Shown here in pieces: positions 17,651 to 25,508 of a stretch of DNA of 64,000 nt (the stretch's first letter is position 1; every line of letters starts with the position of its first letter). Position numbers and translations under genes: made by a program. Source of the stretch: an uncultured Acidobacteriaceae bacterium. GTDB lineage: Bacteria; Acidobacteriota; Terriglobia; Terriglobales; Acidobacteriaceae. The notes under the pieces were generated by a model that did no database searches, was not told the DNA's origin, and was given only the letters and a program-made list of their open reading frames with translations. The stretch is from positions 62,001-126,000 of the forward strand of contig CAIMKZ010000074.1 in NCBI GenBank assembly GCA_903842065.1, read 5' to 3'.

Positions 17651-18364
17651 TCAGAAAACCAGCAGCCGCTCAAGCAAGCGCACCAGCGGGTTTTGTCTAT
17701 ACGTCGCATCGTTCACGATTCCCTTGCCCGTAACCTCGAGCTCCAGATCGGTCATCGCCGCCGACTGCACCTGGTTCTGCGCGCTCACGTCCTCGGGCCG
17801 CACCAGCCCGCGCAGCTTGATCAGCTGGGTCTGCTGCGAAAAGGTCAGCTGCCGGGTCGCCTGTACCACCAGCATCCCGTTCGGCAGCACGTCCACCACC
17901 TCGCCCCCGAAGGTCGTCGCCAGGCTGGAGTCCGTGGTGCTCTGCCCCTGTGCCGTCAGCCCCGAGGCCGAACTCTGCCCTACCAGATTCTGCAATCTGC
18001 TGGCGCTACTCAGCGTCCCGACTAGCCCCGTCAGTCCCGAGTTCGCATTCGATGCTCGCGTATTCTTCACCTGACCGCCGGCCGATGCGCTCAGACTCTC
18101 GCTCACCACGATCATCACCACGTCGTGAACCCGGAAGGCCTTCACATCCGTGCCCAACCGCACCAGTTGCCCTGAAGGAGACCAGATGGCGCCGGGCGTA
18201 CGCACCTCGGCGGCCTGCTGGGCGCGCACACGGTCTATATATGTCTCCAGCGCCATCTCCGGAGGAGCAGGTTTCTGCGCGGGGATCAGAGGAATCTTCT
18301 TCTTCGCCGTCGCCGGCAACGCCGAGAGCGCCACCAGCAGGATCGCAACCGCCTTCCACTTCAT
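17651..18364 (-). CDS. flgH: Flagellar L-ring protein FlgH, without lipobox
   Basis: A 237-residue protein. Family features are GAIWSPSGQLVRLGTDVKAFRVHDVVMIVVSES and, near the C-terminus, GKGIVNDATYRQNPLVRLLERL. The signal peptide (MKWKAVAILLVALSALPATA) ends in ATA-KKK. No cysteine follows it, although most FlgH proteins are lipoproteins with an LxGC lipobox. Insertion into the outer membrane must therefore work without lipid, or the start is upstream (not supported by sequence). The ATG overlaps the stop of flgA by 4 bp (ATGA). Confidence 0.93.
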   Translation of the reverse strand: MKWKAVAILLVALSALPATAKKKIPLIPAQKPAPPEMALETYIDRVRAQQAAEVRTPGAIWSPSGQLVRLGTDVKAFRVHDVVMIVVSESLSASAGGQVKNTRASNANSGLTGLVGTLSSASRLQNLVGQSSASGLTAQGQSTTDSSLATTFGGEVVDVLPNGMLVVQATRQLTFSQQTQLIKLRGLVRPEDVSAQNQVQSAAMTDLELEVTGKGIVNDATYRQNPLVRLLERLLVF

Positions 18365-18801
18365 CGCGCCGCCCTCCCCGTCAACTCCGTGCGCCCGTCA
18401 CAGCCTGCCCGCGCCATCACTACCGCCCCACCGGCAACCAGTCGCGCGCGCACTCCCTCGCCCTCGGCGGCACGATTCATCGCCACCGCCTCCAGACTCA
18501 GATCGACCGCACTCGTGTGCTCCTCGACCACGATCCGGTCTCCTGCGCGGATCACGCAAACCGGCTTTGCCACAGGAGTAGATGCGCGTCCCTGTCCGGC
18601 CGCCAGCGGCTCCAGCCGCCCCGGCCCGCCTGGATGCGCGGAGTCGCGCAACAGCGCCCACCGCTGACCTGTAGCCGGATCGACGATCGTTCGCTCTGTA
18701 TCTCCGCCCCGGAACAGATTTTCGGCTCGAGCCGAGCCGGCGCATATCACCACCGCAAGTCCCGTCACCTGAATCGCCTTCGCCCAGACCGCCATCCCCA
18801 A
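18361..18801 (-). CDS. flgA: P-ring assembly chaperone FlgA, short form
   Basis: A 146-residue protein with a signal peptide (TGLAVVICAGSARA). The C-terminal part, RAGDRIVVEEHTSAVDLSLEAVAMNRAAEGEGVRARL, is the SAF-like domain characteristic of FlgA C-termini. The N-terminal SAF/antifreeze-like region of full-length FlgA (~220 residues) is largely missing. It assists FlgI ring formation in the periplasm, and flgI lies two genes downstream. The call rests on this domain and on position. Confidence 0.75.
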   Translation of the reverse strand: MGMAVWAKAIQVTGLAVVICAGSARAENLFRGGDTERTIVDPATGQRWALLRDSAHPGGPGRLEPLAAGQGRASTPVAKPVCVIRAGDRIVVEEHTSAVDLSLEAVAMNRAAEGEGVRARLVAGGAVVMARAGCDGRTELTGRAAR

Positions 18802-18829
18802 CTCCCTCTTGCCACAATCACGCCCGCAT

Positions 18830-19618
18830 TTAGCGCGTCATGTTGTTTACCTGCGAGTACATGTCATCGGCGGCTTTAATCACCTTCGAGTTCGACTCAT
18901 ACGCCCGCTGCGCCAGAACCATCTGAACAAACTCGGTCACCACATCCACGTTCGAGTTTTCGAGATACCCCTGTTGCAGTGTGCCCAGTCCCTCGCTGCC
19001 TCCGGGATTGCCCAGCACCGCGTCGCCCGAACTCAGTGTCGAAGCCAGCAGGTTCGACCCCATGCTCGCCAGCCCCCCCGGATTGGGAAAGGTAGCCAGT
19101 TGCAGCTGCCCCAGCGGCGAGGGGTTCTGCTGCCCGGGCAGCGTCGCGTTCACCACCCCATACTGGGTGATCGTCACCGCCGTCGCATTCGGAGGAATCG
19201 TGATCGTCGGAATCAGCGGGTCGCCGTCCGTCGTCACGATGCTTCCCTGGCTGTTCAGGTGAAACTGCCCGGCCCGCGTGTAAGCTATGGTTCCGTCGGG
19301 CCGCTGCACCTGGAAAAACCCCTGGCCCTCAATCGCCACATCGAGCGGGTTGTTGGTCTGGTTCAGCTCGCCCTGCATCGAGATGATCTCGGTGGCCGCC
19401 GAGCGCGTGCCCAGGCCGATCTGCAACCCGGCCGAGACCGTCGACTGGCTCTGCGCGGCGCCCGGCGTCACAAGATTCTGGTAGATCATGTCCTGAAACT
19501 GAAGCCGCATCTGCCGGAAGCCGGTCGTAGACGCATTGGCCAGATTGTTGGCGATCGTGTCCAGATTCAACTGCTCGGCGCTCATCCCGCTGGCCGCTGT
19601 GTACAAAGCTCGAATCAT
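18830..19618 (-). CDS. flgG: Flagellar distal rod protein FlgG
   Basis: A 262-residue protein that is nearly canonical throughout: MIRALYTAASGMSAEQLNLDTIANNLANASTTGFR at the start, NPLDVAIEGQGFFQVQRPDGTIAYTRAGQF in the middle and LGTLQQGYLENSNVDVVTEFVQMVLAQRAYESNSKVIKAADDM at the end. Forms the distal rod. ATG at 19618 with GGAGGTGCACCC directly before. A 232-bp spacer bounded by AGTCCCT heptamers precedes it. Confidence 0.97.
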   Translation of the reverse strand: MIRALYTAASGMSAEQLNLDTIANNLANASTTGFRQMRLQFQDMIYQNLVTPGAAQSQSTVSAGLQIGLGTRSAATEIISMQGELNQTNNPLDVAIEGQGFFQVQRPDGTIAYTRAGQFHLNSQGSIVTTDGDPLIPTITIPPNATAVTITQYGVVNATLPGQQNPSPLGQLQLATFPNPGGLASMGSNLLASTLSSGDAVLGNPGGSEGLGTLQQGYLENSNVDVVTEFVQMVLAQRAYESNSKVIKAADDMYSQVNNMTR

Positions 19619-19636
19619 GGGTGCACCTCCAGTGCA

Positions 19637-19846
19637 CAGGGACTAGGGACTAGGGCCGGTATATTGCCCGTCGAGACTTCTATTGACTCGCTTTGAAAAC
19701 AACTCATACTTTCTCCGTTCACCGCATACGTGCTCACTTCCCGTAGCCCGATTCATTCGTTTTCAAGCCGGAACATCCTGCATTTCTCTTAGCTTCCTTT
19801 TCCCATCTCCATCCGTCACTCCTAGTCCCTCAGTCCCTAGTCCCTG
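19637..19846. repeat. Heptamer-bounded spacer between flgF and flgG (AGTCCCT type)
   Basis: The left arm is AGGGACT-AGGGACT-AGGGCCG (19638-19658). The right arm has AGTCCCT at 19824-19830, 19832-19838 and 19839-19845. A perfect 15-bp inverted repeat links them (19637-19651 with 19832-19846; 180 nt apart). The middle contains no recognisable gene. Confidence 0.8.
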
Positions 19847-19850
19847 CCTC

Positions 19851-20588
19851 TTACACCTTGCTCAACTCCTCGGCTGCAAACTTGTTCATCTCGGTGTGAA
19901 AGACCGTCAGGGCCTTCTGCATCATCTCGGCCTGGCGCTGCATCAGCACCAGATCGAGCGTGCCGCGGATTACGTCCTGGTTGGCCCCTTCGAGAGCGCC
20001 CTGCTCCACCACGGCATCCTTCGCCGCCACCGGCGTCGCTCCCGCCGGAGCCACGTAGCGGTTCGTGCCCTCGGCCAAGAGCTCTGTGTTCGCTGGAAAT
20101 GTAAAGAGACCCACCGAACCGGCCAGTCCGCCGTCAACTGAGATCGCCCCGTCGCCCCGGATCGAGACCTCGCCCGGAGGAACCGCAACCGGCTTGCCGG
20201 CAGGAGACAAAACCGCCTCGCCCGTCCGCGTCACCAGATGCCCGGTGGACTCGCGATGGAAGCTGCCGTCCCGCGTGTAGCGGATGCCGTTCGATGTCTC
20301 GACCGCGAAGTATGCCTGGCCTTCGATGGCCAGATCGAGTGGATTGCCTGTTCTCTGGATCTCGCCCTGAGCCTGGCTGAGGCTGGTGCCGCCCACTACG
20401 CCATAGTCGTTCACGGCGCGGCCCATCTGCGATCCGGCCGAGCCCTCGCCGAGCAGCACCGCCCGAAAGTATGGGCGCTCGGCCCGGTAGCCCGCCGTCT
20501 GCGTGTTGGCCAGATTGGCCGCGGCGGCGTCGAGCGCGTCGGAGCGCGCTACCAGACCCGCCATAGCCGCGTAGTATCCGCTGTCCAT
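19851..20588 (-). CDS. flgF: Flagellar proximal rod protein FlgF
   Basis: A 245-residue member of the FlgE/F/G family. N-terminus MDSGYYAAMAGLVARSDALDAAAANLANTQTAGYRAE, then NPLDLAIEGQAYFAVETSNGIRYTRDGSFHRES, and a C-terminal helix ending LVLMQRQAEMMQKALTVFHTEMNKFAAEEL. It is more divergent than the neighbouring FlgG, which is typical of FlgF. ATG at 20588 with AGGGG about 8 nt before. Confidence 0.88.
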   Translation of the reverse strand: MDSGYYAAMAGLVARSDALDAAAANLANTQTAGYRAERPYFRAVLLGEGSAGSQMGRAVNDYGVVGGTSLSQAQGEIQRTGNPLDLAIEGQAYFAVETSNGIRYTRDGSFHRESTGHLVTRTGEAVLSPAGKPVAVPPGEVSIRGDGAISVDGGLAGSVGLFTFPANTELLAEGTNRYVAPAGATPVAAKDAVVEQGALEGANQDVIRGTLDLVLMQRQAEMMQKALTVFHTEMNKFAAEELSKV

Positions 20589-20766
20589 ACCCGGTACCCC
20601 TGCATTAGAGGGACCGAATTGGTGGGGGAGGGATTAGAGGAAGATCAGAATGATGCGCTAAGCGATGTGATCGCGCGCGAGCCTGCTGGAATGCGCCGCG
20701 CGAAGCGCACGGCAACAAGATGCCGCGGGCCGGAGTCGCACTTCCAACCCCGGCTAGCCTGCCAAT

Positions 20767-21255
20767 TTACTGCACGTTGTCGCAGATGATCCTGACCTCG
20801 AAGTGCTCGCCCTCGAAGTCGTAGATGTGGCGCAGATCGAAGGCCGGAGCCTGCACGTGCAGGTTGTAGTCCCGCCCGCTGATCACCGCCGGCACCGAGA
20901 GCCCGCAGTGCGCAGAAAGCTCCGGCACCTTGCTCTTCCATGACCCGGCCAGCATGTTACATAACTCGCCAAAGCCGTCCTGCACCGTGTCGTCTACCTC
21001 GGCGAACTCCTGGCCGGTGAGCCGGCCGGCCAGCAGCCGCGCCGCCACGCTGTTGCCGCGCAGAATGCAGGCGCCGCTCAGCACCCCGCCAAACCCCACC
21101 ACGGCCGTCACCGATTCAGGAGCCGTAGAGACCGGCCCCGCATCCCGGCTGGCCGTCCCGCCCAGCATCATCGCAAAAACCTCTTCGACACTCGCGTCGA
21201 GATGTACCGGGTCAGCAACTTTTTCTATCGATCCGCGCAAAGATACCGCCGCCAT
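20767..21255 (-). CDS. cheX: CheX-type CheY-P phosphatase
   Basis: A protein of about 162 residues with the CheC/CheX/FliY fold. The catalytic motif E-x2-N occurs in FGELCNMLAGSWKS, preceded by VGFGGVLSGACILRGN. CheX removes phosphate from CheY. The response regulator gene lies directly upstream, which supports this role. The frame extends to 21354, but ATG at 21255 is chosen because AAAGGAG stands 6-7 nt before it and the fold begins right after. A single E-x2-N motif points to CheX rather than CheC, which has two. Confidence 0.8.
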   Translation of the reverse strand: MAAVSLRGSIEKVADPVHLDASVEEVFAMMLGGTASRDAGPVSTAPESVTAVVGFGGVLSGACILRGNSVAARLLAGRLTGQEFAEVDDTVQDGFGELCNMLAGSWKSKVPELSAHCGLSVPAVISGRDYNLHVQAPAFDLRHIYDFEGEHFEVRIICDNVQ

Positions 21256-21382
21256 GCCCACTCCTTTCCGTTTGCCTGCACTGCCGGAGCGCCTTATCGT
21301 GTCACGGCTCCCAACGGCATCCTGCGTGAACTCTTTGGGCCTCGCTCCCCCCACGCTCGGAGACGCGCAAGGCCCCCGCCCC

Positions 21383-21766
21383 TCAGGACCTCGTCACAAG
21401 AGGCAATACCCGCTCCTTGACCTGCTCAGGCGTAAACGGCTTGCGTATATATCCCTGCGCTCCATCCTGAATGGCCTGCTTCACATGCTCCTCGCTCGAT
21501 TCCGTGGTTATCATCACCACCGGAACACCGGGGGCAAGATTCCGGCTGCGCATCTGGCGCAGAAACTCCAGACCATCCATCGACGGCATATTGATGTCCG
21601 ACAGAACCAGATGCACCCGCTTCGTGCTGAGCAGATCCAGCCCCTCTACGCCGTTTCCAGCCTCATACACCGTATCCAGATCGAGATCGGCCTGCCTCAG
21701 AGCACGCTCCACTATCTTCCGCATCACGGAGGAATCATCGACAATCAACACATCTATCCCAGCCAC
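21383..21766 (-). CDS. cheY: CheY-like single-domain response regulator
   Basis: A 127-residue receiver domain with nothing attached. The acidic pair D10-D11 (VLIVDDSSVMRK), the phospho-acceptor D57 (LVLSDINMPSMDG), the Ser/Thr switch in VVMITTES and the conserved Lys in YIRKPFTPEQ are all present. It should bind FliM/FliN of the motor when phosphorylated. It lies between the probable CheX phosphatase and fliN/fliM. No CheA kinase is in this window. Confidence 0.9.
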   Translation of the reverse strand: MAGIDVLIVDDSSVMRKIVERALRQADLDLDTVYEAGNGVEGLDLLSTKRVHLVLSDINMPSMDGLEFLRQMRSRNLAPGVPVVMITTESSEEHVKQAIQDGAQGYIRKPFTPEQVKERVLPLVTRS

Positions 21767-21857
21767 AGATTGCTCCTTCTCTCACCCCTTATCGGTCAGT
21801 TGCCGGAAATCGTGAGTCCCTGCTTCGAACTCCCTCCCGAAGGGCTCTCAAACCGCC

Positions 21858-22832
21858 TCAGGCTGCCGCTCCGGGGCGCGAGGCGATCGCGCCAACCAGG
21901 TCGCGCACTTCATGTCTGCGCGGCACCGGGCCCGACTGACGCCGTGTCCACATCCTGAGCCAGAGAAAGTCGTGCACTCGCACCAGCCGCGAGTCCACTG
22001 GATGGCGCGACTCGACGGCCTTTGAAAACGCCCGTGCCAGGCCGGACTCCGAGGCCGCTTCCATCAGCTCACAGGGAGGATAGCCGGCCACCAGCGCCTG
22101 CTGCTGGGCGCTGTCAAAACGATCGCCCGCGACCACACCGCTCTCCACCCTCAACCCGTTCATCCGCTCGATAGCCACCGCCACCTGCTGATCGAGCCGA
22201 TTCTCGAAGCCAAGATAGACCAGCCGCCCGCCAGCAACCCGCACCGGAAGCGCCCGCAGCGCATCGACGAAGAGACGGGGCAGCAGCGGCGCCACCGACT
22301 CCGGATCGTGACGGTTCAGATCGAGCACCGGACAGCTCCACTGCAATCCCACGGCACGGGTCACCAGCGACTCGTTCGCCGCTCCGGATCGCACCAGCCA
22401 GTCGCCCAGCCGCCCGCCGCGCGCCTCGCGTTGCATCCCGACGGCCCGGCGCAGCGCGTCCTGCGTAATCCAGCCCTGCTCAAGCATCGCCAGGCCCAGA
22501 GGAATCCGGTGGCGGTAGTCCTCTCCCCCGCCGGATCTGGTTCCAATCTCGCGCCACAGCGCCTCCTCGACCCGGGTCCGGGTGCAGTCTGCCGAACAGC
22601 ACCAGCCACCCTCGAAGATCGGCGCCGAACGGCTGCGCAGAAGCTTGATCCAGCCGCTCGCGCAGTCGGGATTCGCGCAACGCGGAAACAGCTCCCGGCT
22701 TCGCGCAGCAGGCGCTGTGCCCGGTCCGGCTCCAGCCCCGGCAGCAGGCTCTGCGCCAAGCACAAGGACCGCATCGCGAGCCCCGCCGCGCCGAACCGCT
22801 AAACCCGTTTCCATCCCACCTCCACCAGGCAT
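21858..22832 (-). CDS. MshEN-like (GspE N-terminal) protein with Cys motif
   Basis: A protein of about 324 residues with no full-length family I can name. Residues ~30-75 contain a Cys cluster (CANPDCASGW ... GGWCCSADC) that looks like a zinc knuckle. Then come two tandem MshEN-like units, LGLAMLEQGWITQDALRRAVGMQ and RLGDWLVRSGAANESLVTRAVGLQ. In MshE such units bind c-di-GMP. The ATPase domain of GspE/PilB is absent. It sits between fliN and cheY. The ATG at 22832 overlaps the fliN stop as TGATG; ATG at 22844 or 22814 (with GGAGGT before it) are alternatives. Confidence 0.6.
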   Translation of the reverse strand: MPGGGGMETGLAVRRGGARDAVLVLGAEPAAGAGAGPGTAPAARSRELFPRCANPDCASGWIKLLRSRSAPIFEGGWCCSADCTRTRVEEALWREIGTRSGGGEDYRHRIPLGLAMLEQGWITQDALRRAVGMQREARGGRLGDWLVRSGAANESLVTRAVGLQWSCPVLDLNRHDPESVAPLLPRLFVDALRALPVRVAGGRLVYLGFENRLDQQVAVAIERMNGLRVESGVVAGDRFDSAQQQALVAGYPPCELMEAASESGLARAFSKAVESRHPVDSRLVRVHDFLWLRMWTRRQSGPVPRRHEVRDLVGAIASRPGAAA

Positions 22833-23620
22833 CAGAACAGGCATCGAATGCTCTCCAGCCGCTTGCGCGGCGCGGCAACCTCGGTGATTCTGAGGCCGAA
22901 GTTGCCATTCACAAGTACCACTTCTCCCCTCGCGACGATCTTGTCGGCCACGATAAGATCGACCGGATCGGCCACCTGGCGATCCAGCTGCACCACATCG
23001 CCCGGCCCCAGATCGAGAATCTCGCCGAGCGGCAGTTCGCGGGACCCGAAGCGCAGCGAGGCCTCCAGTTCCACGTCCAGCAGCAGTTCGATGCCCGACG
23101 AGAGCGCCACCGGATGGCGCGGGTCCGAGGCCCCGGCCGGCGGCTGCGCCGCGGGAGCCTTTGCGGCCGGAGGCGGAGCCGCGGCAGCGGGCTTCGGTTT
23201 CTCTTCGGCTTCCTTGACCCGGTCGCGCACCAGCACCGTCCAGCTTCGTTCGCCAGCTTTCAGCGCGAAGGCCCGGCTGATCGAGCCGCCCTCGGTGGCC
23301 GGCTCGAAGCGCTCCACCTTGCAGCGCTTGCCGGCCACGGCCAGCATCTCGCCGGCCGCCGCGTCGAAGGTCTCGCGCACGATCTCCCGCCAGGCCTCGG
23401 CCTGGTCCATACCCTCGCCCATCAGAGGCGTGTCCAGCACCGAGCCTTCGAGGATCACCGAGAAGGTCCCCTCGACCTCGCCCGTGACATCGGCACGGTA
23501 GCCGATCGAGGGTCCGGTGACCGGCTTGGGAATTGACTCAATCAGCTCCGGAGAGCCGCTCAGGGCCTGCGAGAAGAGGCTTGAGGCAACTCGCGCCCAG
23601 CAGTCAAGAAAGCTATTCAT
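22832..23620 (-). CDS. fliN: Flagellar motor switch protein FliN, long form
   Basis: A 262-residue protein. The C-terminal ~80 residues form the SpoA/FliN domain (LLLDVELEASLRFGSRELPLGEILDLGPGDVVQLDRQVADPVDLIVADKIVARGEVVLVNGNFGLRI). The N-terminal part resembles the CheC-like region of FliY without a clear E-x2-N, and a Pro/Ala linker joins them. Part of the C-ring that reverses rotation. The ATG overlaps the fliM stop by 4 bp (ATGA). Confidence 0.9.
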   Translation of the reverse strand: MNSFLDCWARVASSLFSQALSGSPELIESIPKPVTGPSIGYRADVTGEVEGTFSVILEGSVLDTPLMGEGMDQAEAWREIVRETFDAAAGEMLAVAGKRCKVERFEPATEGGSISRAFALKAGERSWTVLVRDRVKEAEEKPKPAAAAPPPAAKAPAAQPPAGASDPRHPVALSSGIELLLDVELEASLRFGSRELPLGEILDLGPGDVVQLDRQVADPVDLIVADKIVARGEVVLVNGNFGLRITEVAAPRKRLESIRCLF

Positions 23621-24579
23621 GGCATAACCTCAGGCGTCGAAACTTCCAGCCTTGCGGCGCGATGGGGTCCCAGACGCACCGGGCGGGCCTCAAAGAGAGG
23701 CTCTCCGGCCACGCGCACCTCGGCCAGGGTGTTAGCCGGATGATTCAGGCGCAGCACCATGCCCGGTTTCAGACCTTCGAGATCGGCGGTGCGGACGCTG
23801 ACCGTCGGCAGTTGCAGGGATGTGCCGAAGCGTATCCGCCGGGCCACATCCATCATCTTGCCCCGCGCGTTGCCGCCATGGGAGCGCCGGCCCCAGTCGA
23901 TCGTCATCCGGCGCAGGATGGTGTTGGCCACCACCGCCGGAAAGGCCAGGTTCAACAGGCCCGAGCTGTGCGGCATGCGGATCTCAAAACTCAGGCAGAG
24001 CGTCTTTTCGCTCACCGCCATCAGACGCGCCACCTGGGTCTGCATCTGGCGGCGCTCGAACTCGAAGCTCAGGCCCACCGGCTGCCAGGCCACGGTCAGC
24101 TCCCGGCAGATGATCTCCACCAGGCTGGCCAGAATCGACTCCTCAATATCGGTCAGCTCGCGCAGCGGGCCGTCCTTGCCGTCGCCGCCCAGCAGAAGAT
24201 CGATCACCGGCGGAGCAAGCGCCAGATCCAGCTGCATCACCGAGGCCGCCCCCAGCGGCTCAAGTCGCACCGAGGCAACGTAGCTGATCTCCGGGATTCT
24301 TAGCAAAAACTCATTGAACGGAATCTGCTCGGCCGAGACCAGGTTGACCTGAAACCGCGTACGCAGCCACGCCGCAAGGTTATGGGTCAGGTTGCGCGCG
24401 AACATGTCGTTGAGCATGCTGATAGCCCTCAGCTGCTCGTTCGATATCTGCCCGGCCAGGGAGAAGTTGTAGGGCAGCACACGGGCCCGCACCTCGGTCT
24501 TCTCCGACGACTCGGCGCCCGTTCGCGCTGCCTGAAACAACGCATCGATCTCGTCCTGTTTGAGAGTCTTCTCGTTCAC
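23617..24579 (-). CDS. fliM: Flagellar motor switch protein FliM
   Basis: A 320-residue protein. The N-terminal LKQDEIDALFQAA is the CheY-P-binding peptide (LSQ.EIDALL type). The middle domain starts at YNFSLAGQISNEQLRAISMLNDMFARNLTHNLAAWLR, and the C-terminal SpoA-like domain ends the protein. GTG start at 24579 with GGAG 6 nt before. Overlaps fliN. Binds phosphorylated CheY, encoded three genes downstream. Confidence 0.95.
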   Translation of the reverse strand: MNEKTLKQDEIDALFQAARTGAESSEKTEVRARVLPYNFSLAGQISNEQLRAISMLNDMFARNLTHNLAAWLRTRFQVNLVSAEQIPFNEFLLRIPEISYVASVRLEPLGAASVMQLDLALAPPVIDLLLGGDGKDGPLRELTDIEESILASLVEIICRELTVAWQPVGLSFEFERRQMQTQVARLMAVSEKTLCLSFEIRMPHSSGLLNLAFPAVVANTILRRMTIDWGRRSHGGNARGKMMDVARRIRFGTSLQLPTVSVRTADLEGLKPGMVLRLNHPANTLAEVRVAGEPLFEARPVRLGPHRAARLEVSTPEVMP

Positions 24580-24593
24580 GGCTCACTCCTCAC

Positions 24594-25436
24594 TCAGGCC
24601 ATCCTGCGCGCGGCCGGCTTGCGAACTCTTCCGATCACGCCCCTGGCCGCCAGATCCCTGAGCGCGGAGCGCAGATGCGAGACCGCCGAGGCATGCACCT
24701 GCGAGACCCGGCTCTCGACTACGCCCAGCGCCAGACCGATCTCACGCATCGTCATCTCTTCGAAGTAGTAGAGCGTCATCACCAGACGCTCCCGGTCGGG
24801 CAGGTTCGAGATCGCCTCGGTGAGCCGATCCTCGAGCTCGCCCTTGAGACACCGGAACAGCGGATCCTCGTCGGGGCGGCCCGGAATATACGCCAGCTCC
24901 TCCTCGCCCGAGTCCTCGTTGCGCTCCATGTGCAGGGTGCCGATCTCCAGGCCCTTCAACTCGCCGAGCAGCTCCTGATACTCATCGAGACCCAGCCCCA
25001 TCTCGGCCGCCACCTCGTTCTCGGCCGGAGCCCTGCCCAGCCTTCCGGTCAGAACCCGGATCGACTCCTCGACCGCGCGGCCCTTGCGCCTCAGCTCCCG
25101 CGGACTCCAGTCGAGCGTGCGCAGACTGTCCAGGATCGCCCCGCGTATGCGGAACTGGGCGTAGCTGCGGAACTGTACTTTCTTATTCGGATCGAACTTG
25201 GTGAAGGCGTCCATCAGCCCCACCACCCCGGCCGAGACAAGATCCTCGATGTCGACGTGCTGGGGAAGCCGCTCGTGGATCCGGCGGGCGAGAAACCGCA
25301 CCATGGGCAGATGTTCTAGCAGAACACGCTCCTGCTCGGCGCTCATCGCGGATTCGGGCGAGACCATCGGAGGATACCCCGAGACCGCCCTCCGACCCCG
25401 TACTTCCCTGCCCAGACTTGCTGCTTCGGCACCCAT
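24594..25436 (-). CDS. fliA: Flagellar sigma factor 28 (FliA/RpoF)
   Basis: A protein of about 280 residues. Region 2 is HLPMVRFLARRIHERLPQHVDIEDLVSAGVVGLMDAFTKFDPNKKVQFRSYAQFRIRGAILDSLRTLDWSPRELRRKGR, which matches FliA/WhiG closely. Region 3 follows, and region 4 is LPDRERLVMTLYYFEEMTMREIGLALGVVESRVSQVHASAVSHLR with a helix-turn-helix. It directs transcription of late flagellar genes. FlgM is encoded in the same series. In many species flhF and flhG stand between flhA and fliA; here they are absent. ATG 25436 is used, though a start near MSAEQE is possible. Confidence 0.94.
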   Translation of the reverse strand: MGAEAASLGREVRGRRAVSGYPPMVSPESAMSAEQERVLLEHLPMVRFLARRIHERLPQHVDIEDLVSAGVVGLMDAFTKFDPNKKVQFRSYAQFRIRGAILDSLRTLDWSPRELRRKGRAVEESIRVLTGRLGRAPAENEVAAEMGLGLDEYQELLGELKGLEIGTLHMERNEDSGEEELAYIPGRPDEDPLFRCLKGELEDRLTEAISNLPDRERLVMTLYYFEEMTMREIGLALGVVESRVSQVHASAVSHLRSALRDLAARGVIGRVRKPAARRMA

Positions 25437-25508
25437 GCCACGCCCCTCTCACCAGAGAATCCAACCTAAAAACGCACGTACCCAGCCCCATACCCTGCCC
25501 CGCCATCC

